Source: an uncultured bacterium | GTDB lineage: Bacteria; UBA4055 | Assembly: GCA_937873545.1 (NCBI GenBank) | Contig: CALMWI010000299.1 | Span: 1-6,809, forward strand | Reading direction: 5' to 3' | DNA: 6,809 nt | In this document: positions 1 to 5,687 of the stretch, in pieces | Layout of the letters: every line of letters starts with the position of its first letter | How positions within the stretch are numbered: the first letter of the stretch is position 1 | The notes under the pieces: generated by a model | What the model was told of the DNA's origin: nothing | The model's database searches: none | What the model saw: only the letters and a program-made list of their open reading frames with translations | Position numbers and translations under genes: made by a program

Positions 1-910
1 CGTTTATGTCTATTATTAATTCTTTATCAAAAATCATATTTACTGAAACGGTATCCGGTACAGACCAGTTTGTTAAATCGTTATTACCAAATCTGTACAT
101 TGTAGCTCCGTAGCCCGACGCTGGTCCGAAGGAATAAGCTATATGTACTTTTTCGTCATCTGAAATATCAAGGCTTTTGACTCCTGAAGGATAATTGCCA
201 TTGCTAACATCAACCGGGTCAGTCCAGTTACCTGTATTTATATCCATTTTTGATATAGATGCTCTTGAAATATATTCGCCAGATTCGTCTTTTGAAATTC
301 TACCGCCTGCAAATAAATAATCACCATACCACTTTATATCATATATAGAGTATTTGCTACCCATAGATACGGGTGAGCTCCAATTATTTTCAGGATCTTT
401 AAATATGTAATAGCTGCTTTCATCAATAGAAAATTCATCATAATAAAAATAATAAATTCTGTCATTTTTATCAATTCCGAGAACCGGGCTGGCAGTCATA
501 TATCTTCCCGTAAATTGAGGATTTGACCATGTACCCCCGATGTTATTCATGTAGTATATTTTGCCATTCAATAGCAGATAAAACATGACATGGACATTAT
601 TTTTTGAATCAATTACAATCAAAGGTTCATAAGCCTGATCACCTTCATAAATAGGAGATATTTTTACAGGTGTACTCCATGTTATACCATCATCATTAGA
701 AAGAGCATATTCAACGACTATCGGATCATTTAAGGTTCCAAAATCGTAATAATACATCCATACAGCATGCAAAACTCCGTTATTATCTATTGCGATGCGA
801 GGACGAGAGCAGTAATTGCTTGTCGGATCTGAGATCATCTTAGGTGTGCTCCAATCGTATTGGGAGAATAGGTTAAAAACGATAATTAGAATTAAAATTA
901 GATTTTTCAT
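1..910 (-). CDS. Secreted beta-propeller-like repeat protein (BNR/Asp-box type), 3' end beyond window
   Basis: I read this frame by hand; it stays open for 303 codons from ATG at 910 to the left edge, so the C-terminus is missing. Residues 1-16 form a typical signal peptide (Lys at 2, then a run of Leu/Ile/Val/Phe ending in Phe-Ser), with likely cleavage before Gln17. The rest is a periodic repeat: a W-S/T-x-P-V-like element recurs with its Trp at residues 20, 78, 128, 177, 229 and 282, that is every 49-58 residues, the size of a beta-propeller blade. Residues 71-78 (SNDDGITW) match the Asp-box/BNR motif S-x-D-x-G-x-T-W. Short segments of the type 'hydrophobic-D-x-x-N-x-hydrophobic-H' (around 41-48, 99-107, 145-152, 246-257) recur between them. 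Such folds occur in sialidases and in many non-enzymatic exported proteins; no catalytic set is recognisable, so I assign no activity. A TAGGA Shine-Dalgarno lies 7 bases before the ATG. AT-rich codons (AAT, ATA, TAT) are heavily used. The 5-bp repeat upstream suggests variable expression. Confidence 0.85.
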   Translation of the reverse strand, partial: MKNLILILIIVFNLFSQYDWSTPKMISDPTSNYCSRPRIAIDNNGVLHAVWMYYYDFGTLNDPIVVEYALSNDDGITWSTPVKISPIYEGDQAYEPLIVIDSKNNVHVMFYLLLNGKIYYMNNIGGTWSNPQFTGRYMTASPVLGIDKNDRIYYFYYDEFSIDESSYYIFKDPENNWSSPVSMGSKYSIYDIKWYGDYLFAGGRISKDESGEYISRASISKMDINTGNWTDPVDVSNGNYPSGVKSLDISDDEKVHIAYSFGPASGYGATMYRFGNNDLTNWSVPDTVSVNMIFDKELIIDIN

Positions 911-953
911 TTGTAATTCCTAAAGGTTGTTTTATTTACGGGTTCATTTTTGT

Positions 954-1003
954 TAGAGTAGAGTAGAGTAGAGTAGAGTAGAGTAGAGTAGAGTAGAGTA
1001 GAG
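954..1003. repeat. Pentanucleotide tandem repeat, (TAGAG)x10, in the leader of the propeller gene
   Basis: Ten uninterrupted, perfect copies of TAGAG on the plus strand (CTCTA on the coding minus strand). The tract ends 43 bp upstream of the ATG of the secreted protein at 910 and lies downstream of the predicted promoter at 1097-1125, so it should be transcribed into the 5' leader. On the minus strand the repeat contains no stop and no ATG/GTG/TTG codon in any frame. It is not itself part of the downstream reading frame, because a TAG lies in frame at 920-922. A unit of 5 bp in such pure copies is prone to slipped-strand length change. A regulatory role is inference. Confidence 0.95.
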
Positions 1004-1096
1004 GTATATATATCTTAGTTATAAAAAAATTATTGTTTGTTAATAACTTAGGCATCAGTCTTCCACATTTAGCGAAACAGTATTTTATTCAATTAC

Positions 1097-1125
1097 AATA
1101 TGTTATAAATAAAGTATGTTGTCAA
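1097..1125 (-). promoter_or_regulatory. Sigma70-like promoter for the propeller gene
   Basis: On the minus strand a consensus -35 TTGACA (1125-1120) is followed after exactly 17 bp by CATATT (1102-1097), which matches four of six -10 positions. Transcription would start near 1090 and give a leader of about 180 nt that contains the whole 5-bp repeat tract. A second TATATATA stretch at 1005-1012, just upstream of the repeat, could serve as another -10 but has no good -35. No gene is visible in 911-1167; this promoter and the repeat are its only recognisable contents. Confidence 0.5.
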
Positions 1126-1167
1126 GAAAAAATATTTTATGATAATAAGAAAATAAAAAACTGTGTT

Positions 1168-1917
1168 TTAAACTTTTCCGACCGGAGCAAGATATATGAC
1201 GAATTCGTCTTTCCCGTCGGCACGAACGAAGTCGTCGCACAGCTTCTGATCGTAAGCGCCTATTCCGCAGGTGCCGCAGCGAATTGCTTCGCAGGCAAGG
1301 TAAAGGTTCTGGCAGAGATGTCCGGCATCAAGGGCAACAAGCTTTGGAGAAGCGTCAATATAACGCCATTCCGTTCTGTAGGGAATTGCAGTCCAGATAA
1401 AATAAACGGCAGGCTTCCAGAACTGCTCAAGCGTAGCTTCATGAAGCATTTTTTCCATGCCTTTTATGTATTTTTGTTCAAAGCACATAGAATGTTCCAG
1501 CGGAAGATAACGGTAGATCCCTTTTTCAATCCCTTCAACATTCCAGATAAAAAGATAGGTTTCGAAAGGATGTCTCGCTCCGCCTGAAGGAACTGTCCTT
1601 AGGGAGTATTTTTCTGTCTTTTTTCTGACGCCTTGAGTTGCGTAGAGGAGGAAAGACAGTTCTTCAAGACTAAGGCTTTCGTCAGTGTATTTTCTCCGGC
1701 TCTGCCTGTTCAGTATTGCCTTTTTAAGAGATATCCTTCCAATCTTTTTCCATTTATCTTTAGGCAGCAGAGGAATTATCTTCTTTTTGGGATCAAAAGC
1801 TTTTTCAAGCTCGGGTACCGGCATTTTCTTTGCCTGGTCAGAGCCGTTGAATTCTAAGATATCCCAGTTAGACTTAAGAAATACCCGGTCTTTTATCAGT
1901 TTTTCACTTTTTTTCAT
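1168..1917 (-). CDS. SagB-type nitroreductase-family flavoprotein (stand-alone)
   Basis: A 249-residue protein of the FMN-dependent nitroreductase superfamily, SagB/ThcOx-like branch. Visible marks are the N-terminal RVFLKSNWDI segment (11-20), the basic FMN-contact stretch RQSRRKYTDE (71-80) followed by LSLEELSFLLYATQGV (82-97), the signature LRTVPSGGARHPFETYLF (106-123), and the C-terminal glycine-rich GTCGIGAYD before LAPVGKV. The short form with this signature occurs as a single-domain oxidoreductase. SagB proteins proper oxidise azolines in modified peptides together with a cyclodehydratase, but no SagC/SagD partner or precursor peptide is visible here, so the substrate is unknown. The ATG at 1917 is chosen because AGGAGG (1927-1922) precedes it by only 4 bases; the next Met is residue 32. 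The 15-bp gap from the kinase stop marks it as the last gene of the PAP2-kinase-oxidoreductase operon. Cytoplasmic: no signal peptide or membrane segment. Confidence 0.87.
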   Translation of the reverse strand: MKKSEKLIKDRVFLKSNWDILEFNGSDQAKKMPVPELEKAFDPKKKIIPLLPKDKWKKIGRISLKKAILNRQSRRKYTDESLSLEELSFLLYATQGVRKKTEKYSLRTVPSGGARHPFETYLFIWNVEGIEKGIYRYLPLEHSMCFEQKYIKGMEKMLHEATLEQFWKPAVYFIWTAIPYRTEWRYIDASPKLVALDAGHLCQNLYLACEAIRCGTCGIGAYDQKLCDDFVRADGKDEFVIYLAPVGKV

Positions 1918-1920
1918 AAA

Positions 1921-1927
1921 ACCTCCT
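1921..1927 (-). promoter_or_regulatory. Perfect Shine-Dalgarno AGGAGGT with short spacing
   Basis: The minus strand reads AAAAGGAGGTTTT then ATG, so AGGAGG is only 4 bases from the start codon, shorter than the usual 5-9. It occupies most of the 15-bp gap between the kinase stop (1933-1935) and this start, so termination on one gene and initiation on the next are probably coupled. Confidence 0.8.
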
Positions 1928-1932
1928 TTTTA

Positions 1933-2304
1933 TCAGAACTTGGGTAAAAAAATCAAAAGACCCACAATTACAGCTACAGTTGCAGCTACTAGAACCATCG
2001 CGGCGCAAAGATCTTTCGTGATTCCTATGATCTTATTATGTTCAGGAGAAACAAAATCGGCTATTCTCTCGATCGAGGAGTTGAATATTTCCGAAACAAG
2101 CACGAATCCGATTACTATCGTAATTTGGATCCATTCAGTAACATTAAGCTCATAGAATATGCCTAACAGAACAGTCGCAAGCGCAGCGAGAAAATGAACT
2201 CTGAAATTGGGTTCTTCCGAAAACATCGTCCACAAACCTTTAAAAGCGAATTTAAAACTGTTTATTCTGTTGCTGAAGGAAATTCCGAGACCTGTTTTAC
2301 TCAT
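1933..2304 (-). CDS. dgkA: Diacylglycerol kinase / undecaprenol kinase (DgkA family)
   Basis: A 123-residue integral-membrane kinase, the usual length of the prokaryotic DgkA family. The order of parts fits: a short amphipathic N-terminus with SFKFAFKGLW (16-25), conserved E30/E31-P-N-F-R, TM1 about 37-51, TM2 about 57-71, the family signature E72-I-F-N75-S-S-I-E79-R-I-A-D83 that carries the metal- and ATP-contact acids, then K97-D98-x-x-A-A (97-102) leading into TM3 (about 101-120). DgkA of E. coli phosphorylates diacylglycerol, while homologues in many other bacteria phosphorylate undecaprenol; sequence alone does not decide between them. The adjacent PAP2 phosphatase makes polyprenyl-phosphate recycling an attractive role. 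AAGGAG (2319-2314) lies 9 bases before the ATG and overlaps the stop codon of the phosphatase gene. The gap between the two genes is 13 bp, so they are almost certainly co-transcribed. Confidence 0.93.
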   Translation of the reverse strand: MSKTGLGISFSNRINSFKFAFKGLWTMFSEEPNFRVHFLAALATVLLGIFYELNVTEWIQITIVIGFVLVSEIFNSSIERIADFVSPEHNKIIGITKDLCAAMVLVAATVAVIVGLLIFLPKF

Positions 2305-2317
2305 TATTTTTATCTCC

Positions 2318-3040
2318 TTATAGATCGATCATTAAGCTTAATCCGTATGAATCGTTCCCGAATTCGGGAAAAGCGTAAATATTATTGTTTTCTCCTAAAC
2401 CGAAAGGATGCCAGTCTTTAAGCGGCTCGAACTGATAGACCAGATTTGCGCAGAATATGCCTATTCCGGCTCCCGCAAGAACATCCCCTGTCCAATGATT
2501 ATTGTTCATTATTCTCAGCGCGCCTGTGGAAACAGCGAAAACATATCCGCTGTAAGCTATAAAGCTGCTGGTATCCTTGTATTCATGATATAGAACCGTC
2601 GCGTTAGTGAATGCAATATTCGTGTGACTCGAAGGGAAGGACTCTCTGTTTTCGCCGTTGGGTCTTAATTTATCTGTAGATAATTTCAGCGACTGAACTA
2701 TAGCCTGGGATGCGAGATTTGCGACAGCAAAATATTTTGCTCTCTGGAAAAAACTATTTTTTGCTTTATAGCCGATCAGGTCAAAGAAGAAAACTTCCGC
2801 GGCAGGTATATGAACAATATAGTCGTCGGCTTCACAATTAAAGTCATTTCCGATATAATCCCGTATGTCAGACTGAATATCCTTTTCAAGATCGCTTCCG
2901 CTTATTGCTGCTCCGGCTGTAATAAGAGATAGAGGAACTATAAACGGTACGATCGATACTTTATCGTCAGTTCTCAGGCTGTCTTCCAAAGCTGATACAG
3001 ATAACGGCAACACTATGATCAAAAACAAGAAAAATTTCAT
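2318..3040 (-). CDS. PAP2-family phosphatase with signal peptide
   Basis: A 240-residue member of the type 2 phosphatidate phosphatase (PAP2) superfamily. All three parts of its active-site signature are present: K119-x6-R126-P127, P136-S137-S138-H139 (the usual PSGH with Ser for Gly) and R176-x5-H182-x3-D186, with H139 and H182 as the catalytic pair. Residues 1-17 form a signal peptide ending in V-S-A, and several hydrophobic segments follow (about 31-47, 104-118, 158-174, 187-203), so the active site probably faces the periplasm. Known substrates of the superfamily include undecaprenyl pyrophosphate, phosphatidate, phosphatidylglycerophosphate and lipid A; which one applies is not visible. 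It is the first gene of a three-gene operon with a DgkA-type kinase and a SagB-type oxidoreductase. No Shine-Dalgarno precedes the ATG at 3040, unlike the other genes of this window. Instead a promoter -10 box ends 5 bases upstream, which suggests a leaderless message. Confidence 0.9.
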   Translation of the reverse strand: MKFFLFLIIVLPLSVSALEDSLRTDDKVSIVPFIVPLSLITAGAAISGSDLEKDIQSDIRDYIGNDFNCEADDYIVHIPAAEVFFFDLIGYKAKNSFFQRAKYFAVANLASQAIVQSLKLSTDKLRPNGENRESFPSSHTNIAFTNATVLYHEYKDTSSFIAYSGYVFAVSTGALRIMNNNHWTGDVLAGAGIGIFCANLVYQFEPLKDWHPFGLGENNNIYAFPEFGNDSYGLSLMIDL

Positions 3041-3045
3041 ATTTA

Positions 3046-3074
3046 ATGATAAGTAACTATGGTATCTAAATCAA
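3046..3074 (-). promoter_or_regulatory. Promoter of the PAP2-dgkA-nitroreductase operon, probably leaderless
   Basis: The minus strand carries TTGATT (3074-3069), a 17-bp spacer and TATCAT (3051-3046), matching four and five of six consensus positions. Only five bases separate the -10 box from the ATG at 3040, so initiation 6-7 bases downstream would fall on or next to the start codon. The site fits wholly within the 40-bp gap after the helicase stop (3081-3083), giving the operon its own transcription unit. Confidence 0.55.
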
Positions 3075-3080
3075 GTTAAA

Positions 3081-4445
3081 TTAAACAGATTTATATTGAG
3101 GCTTCCGCCTGTACTCCACTGTTTTCGGATTTTTGATCTCTGTGGGTTTAGGCTTGAATCGGTCTGGAGAACGGTGCACAGGTTTTTTATTCTGTATTTT
3201 TCCTTCGGGTTTTCTTTCCGCGACTTTCCTCGGGAATTCTTTTTCGGCGGTTTTAGCCGGAATTATACCAGTGAAAGGGTAAGCATGGTTTTCAATTACT
3301 GTGATCTTTTTCGCGATAAGTTTTTCTACATCGCGAAGAAATGGTCTCTCTTCCGCATCGCAGAATGAATAAGAAGTCCCCTTTGCGCCTGCCCTGCCTG
3401 TTCTTCCTATGCGGTGAACATACATTTCAGCTATATTCGAGATATCATAATTGATTACATATTCAAGATCGTTCACATCTATTCCTCTTGCGGCAATATC
3501 TGTGGCCACAAGAACCCGGGTCGTCTGAGCTTTAAAATTCGTCAGAGCCCTTTGTCTTGCATTCTGCGCTTTGTTCCCGTGGATGGCTTCGGCAGTGATA
3601 TTATGTTTTTGAAGGGCTTTCACTACTTTATCCGCGCCGTGTTTTGTGCGTGTGAAAACGAGAGCGGTTCTGATCTTCGGATCTTTTAAAAGATCAACGA
3701 GCAGAGCGGTTTTGTTTTCTTTGTCAACGAAATAAACGAACTGATCAATTGTATCTACTGTTGACGATATCGGAGTAACAGAAACATGAGAAGGGTCCTT
3801 TAGAATCGTTCCGGCAAGCTTTATGATCTCATCAGGCATGGTAGCAGAGAAGAACAGCGATTGTCTTTTATTTGGAAGTACTGCAAGTACTTTTTTAATG
3901 TCGTGGATAAATCCCATGTCAAGCATGCGGTCAGCCTCATCGAGAACGAATATTTCTATGTCCTGAAGGCTGATAAATTTCTGATTCATCAGATCAAGAA
4001 GCCTTCCTGGAGTGGCTATTACTATGTCCACACCGTCCTTTAAATACTGGGTCTGAGGATACTGGCTGACGCCGCCGAAAATCACGACGGATTTTAATTT
4101 TGTGTATCTGCCGTAAGCTTTAAAGCTTTCTTCGATCTGGATCGCCAGTTCTCTTGTCGGTGTCAGGATCAGGCTTCGTATCTTTCTTTTCCCTTCAGGT
4201 TTTTTTTCGCTCAGCTTCTGAAGTATCGGCACTGCGAAAGCGGCTGTTTTTCCAGTACCTGTCTGTGCGCAACCGAGCAGGTCTTTACCTTTCAGTACGA
4301 TAGGGATTGCCTGTTCCTGAATAGGAGTCGGCGTTTTATAACCCTCTACAGCTATCGCCCTTAAAATGGGCTCGATTATGTTCAATTTTTTGAACGGTGA
4401 ATTTTCGTTAACTGGTGAAACTTCAGATCTTATTTTATTGGTCAA
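3081..4445 (-). CDS. rhlE: DEAD-box ATP-dependent RNA helicase, RhlE type
   Basis: A 454-residue RNA helicase that uses ATP to remodel RNA duplexes, probably in ribosome assembly or RNA decay. The full motif set is intact: Q motif around 18-43 (F18, P41-I-Q43), I AQTGTGKT (60-67), Ia PTRELA (96-101), Ib TPGR (145-148), II DEAD (169-172), III SAT (200-202), IV VFTRTK (263-268), V ARGID (319-323) and VI HRIGRTGR (344-351). The segment RPFLRDVEKLIAKKI (367-381) is typical of RhlE-type cores. Residues from about 398 form a basic, Lys/Pro/Arg-rich, probably disordered tail that should bind RNA non-specifically. The start is a TTG codon (4445-4443): no in-frame ATG lies just upstream, none lies early in the protein, and AGAGGA precedes the TTG by 6 bases. 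It appears to be a single-gene unit, with a promoter on each side. Confidence 0.96.
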   Translation of the reverse strand: MTNKIRSEVSPVNENSPFKKLNIIEPILRAIAVEGYKTPTPIQEQAIPIVLKGKDLLGCAQTGTGKTAAFAVPILQKLSEKKPEGKRKIRSLILTPTRELAIQIEESFKAYGRYTKLKSVVIFGGVSQYPQTQYLKDGVDIVIATPGRLLDLMNQKFISLQDIEIFVLDEADRMLDMGFIHDIKKVLAVLPNKRQSLFFSATMPDEIIKLAGTILKDPSHVSVTPISSTVDTIDQFVYFVDKENKTALLVDLLKDPKIRTALVFTRTKHGADKVVKALQKHNITAEAIHGNKAQNARQRALTNFKAQTTRVLVATDIAARGIDVNDLEYVINYDISNIAEMYVHRIGRTGRAGAKGTSYSFCDAEERPFLRDVEKLIAKKITVIENHAYPFTGIIPAKTAEKEFPRKVAERKPEGKIQNKKPVHRSPDRFKPKPTEIKNPKTVEYRRKPQYKSV

Positions 4446-4451
4446 AATCTT

Positions 4452-4457
4452 TCCTCT
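4452..4457 (-). promoter_or_regulatory. Shine-Dalgarno that sets the TTG start of rhlE
   Basis: AGAGGA on the minus strand is followed by AAGATT and then TTG. The six-base spacing is ideal and supports TTG at 4445 as the true start. The codon directly upstream is ATT, a much rarer initiator and too close to the ribosome site. Confidence 0.7.
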
Positions 4458-4498
4458 TTTATATGAGTTGATTATTTTTAATTTGAAATCCGGGCGGG

Positions 4499-4527
4499 AA
4501 TATAACCTTTCGGTTACACTTTAGCAA
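4499..4527 (-). promoter_or_regulatory. Likely promoter of the rhlE gene
   Basis: TTGCTA (4527-4522) and TATATT (4504-4499) are separated by 17 bp on the minus strand, matching four and five of six consensus positions. The bases just after the -10 box are strikingly GC-rich (CCCGCCCGG) in an otherwise AT-rich gap. Initiation near 4492 would leave a leader of about 45 nt with the Shine-Dalgarno at its end. A different TATAAA at 4462-4457 is too close to the start and lacks a -35. Confidence 0.45.
4500..4519 (-). promoter_or_regulatory. GAAA-tetraloop inverted repeat between acyltransferase and rhlE
   Basis: On the minus strand GTGTAACC-GAAA-GGTTATAT folds into an 8-bp stem (two G-U pairs near the base) closed by a C-G pair on a GNRA tetraloop, a very stable RNA cap. 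It starts 22 bases after the acyltransferase stop. No run of U follows, so it is not a standard intrinsic terminator; it could protect the 3' end of the fba-acyltransferase message. As DNA it lies inside the spacer of the predicted rhlE promoter and could equally be an operator. The two readings cannot be separated by eye. Confidence 0.5.
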
Positions 4528-4540
4528 GGTAAAACACCAA

Positions 4541-5680
4541 TTAAAAAAAAACTTTAAATAATTTCTTATACCAGTCTTTAGCCATACACGGCCGTTCTAC
4601 AAGAAGAAAAAAAACGGATGAGATCGTTAAAACTAAGAATAACAATATTGCAGAGTATATAGAGACATTTATAAAAGAATATTTTGAGAATGTAAGTCTG
4701 CAAACGGGATTACCGAAAAGACTGAGTATTGAAGCATGCAGCAGATAGATCGTATAGCACATGCCCCCTATATTAGTAATAACCTTAAAAGAGAGAAATT
4801 TAAATATTTTATGAAATAAAACATAATAGTACAGAAAGAAAATACTTATAAGCAGCATCAACTCCCAGAGAAACCTTTGCATATCGGTATTAAAATCGGC
4901 ATCGGTAAAAAGCCATATTACCGTAAAGAAGAACAGCCCGATCAGAAAGTCGCAGTTTGTTTTCGGCAACAGTGTCGAGTCAGATACATACAGATCGGCC
5001 AGTAAAAAACCTATTAAAAAGTACTGAAAAAAATCTATCAGACTGATAAAAGGCATCGGACTGAAAACGAAATGATTTATAACTAAGAACGATACAGCTA
5101 TAAAAATCATAGACAGCCGCCTTGCCGATAGTGACCTGACTGAAAAAATGTATGCCATTAATGGAGCGAGAATATAAAATTGGACTTCAACTTCCAAACT
5201 CCATGTCGCGCCGTTCAATTCGGGTAGAGTGTCGGGGAATAAAAAATTATGCGTATAAGTTATTGATGACAAATAGCTTATTATTCCTTTCTGCGGCGTA
5301 AGTATCTCAGCTACATAAACAGCTCCGAACAACAGTATTGTCATAACAATAATGTAAGGCGGTTCCAATCGGGTCAGTCTTCTCAGAAAATAATCTTTGA
5401 GGCTGACCGGCTTTCCTTTCGCCAGATGGAACTTGGCAAACGGTATTCCCAAAATAAAACCGCTGATAACAAAAAAAAGGGGGACACCCAGATGCCCGTG
5501 AGATATTATGTGTTTCAGAAATGAATAGTCTATCGTATCTGCATATCGATTTATATCTTTAACTTTTAAGAATTCGCTTAAATGGAACAAAACTACACTC
5601 GAGATCGCGATAAATCTTAACCCGTCGATCTCCGGTATAAAACCGCCTGAGGAAGTAATTCGTTTAAACGATAATTTCAT
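4541..5680 (-). CDS. Membrane acyltransferase, acyltransferase-3 / OafA family
   Basis: A 379-residue polytopic membrane protein of the acyltransferase-3 family, which moves acyl groups (often acetyl or succinyl) across or at the inner membrane onto sugars of O-antigen, capsule, peptidoglycan or other envelope glycans. Diagnostic parts are E17-I-D-G-L-R-F-I-A (17-25), the conserved H33 at the end of TM1 (LFHL), GHLGVPLFFVISGF (62-75), R100-R101-L-T-R-L-E-P-P-Y (100-109), WSLEVEVQFYILAPL (160-174), and a C-terminal V-E-R-P motif before a basic tail. About ten hydrophobic helices can be counted. No SGNH hydrolase domain is fused at the C-terminus, unlike the long OafA form. The ATG at 5680 is 7 bp beyond the fba stop, and its weak AAGGGG ribosome site (5689-5684) overlaps that stop, so translation is probably coupled to fba. 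The acceptor is unknown, and no glycosyltransferase lies nearby. The region is more AT-rich than fba or rhlE, with many ATA and TTT codons, as is common for membrane proteins. Confidence 0.92.
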   Translation of the reverse strand: MKLSFKRITSSGGFIPEIDGLRFIAISSVVLFHLSEFLKVKDINRYADTIDYSFLKHIISHGHLGVPLFFVISGFILGIPFAKFHLAKGKPVSLKDYFLRRLTRLEPPYIIVMTILLFGAVYVAEILTPQKGIISYLSSITYTHNFLFPDTLPELNGATWSLEVEVQFYILAPLMAYIFSVRSLSARRLSMIFIAVSFLVINHFVFSPMPFISLIDFFQYFLIGFLLADLYVSDSTLLPKTNCDFLIGLFFFTVIWLFTDADFNTDMQRFLWELMLLISIFFLYYYVLFHKIFKFLSFKVITNIGGMCYTIYLLHASILSLFGNPVCRLTFSKYSFINVSIYSAILLFLVLTISSVFFLLVERPCMAKDWYKKLFKVFF

Positions 5681-5687
5681 TTGCCCC

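Noticed and set aside
936..947. Three-codon upstream frame (Met-Asn-Pro-stop) in the propeller leader
   Set aside because: There is no Shine-Dalgarno before its ATG and no sign of an attenuator structure; short frames like this arise by chance in AT-rich leaders.
954..1003. Repeat tract as CRISPR or as a coding repeat
   Set aside because: The 5-bp units have no spacers, so it is not CRISPR. A stop codon at 920-922 separates the tract from the propeller reading frame, so it is not an N-terminal coding repeat either.
1157..1169. AAAAC-ACA-GTTTT hairpin followed by T-rich DNA at the nitroreductase stop
   Set aside because: The stem is five pairs, four of them A-T, and overlaps the stop codon, so it is too weak to call as an intrinsic terminator.
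1033..1587. Plus-strand open frame of 184 codons overlapping the end of the nitroreductase gene
   Set aside because: It begins with TTG without a ribosome site, lies mostly antisense to a well-supported gene, and its translation shows no recognisable domain.
1685..2155. Plus-strand open frame of 156 codons across the nitroreductase-kinase junction
   Set aside because: It is antisense to two genes with complete family signatures; its hydrophobic stretches are the complement of the kinase membrane helices.
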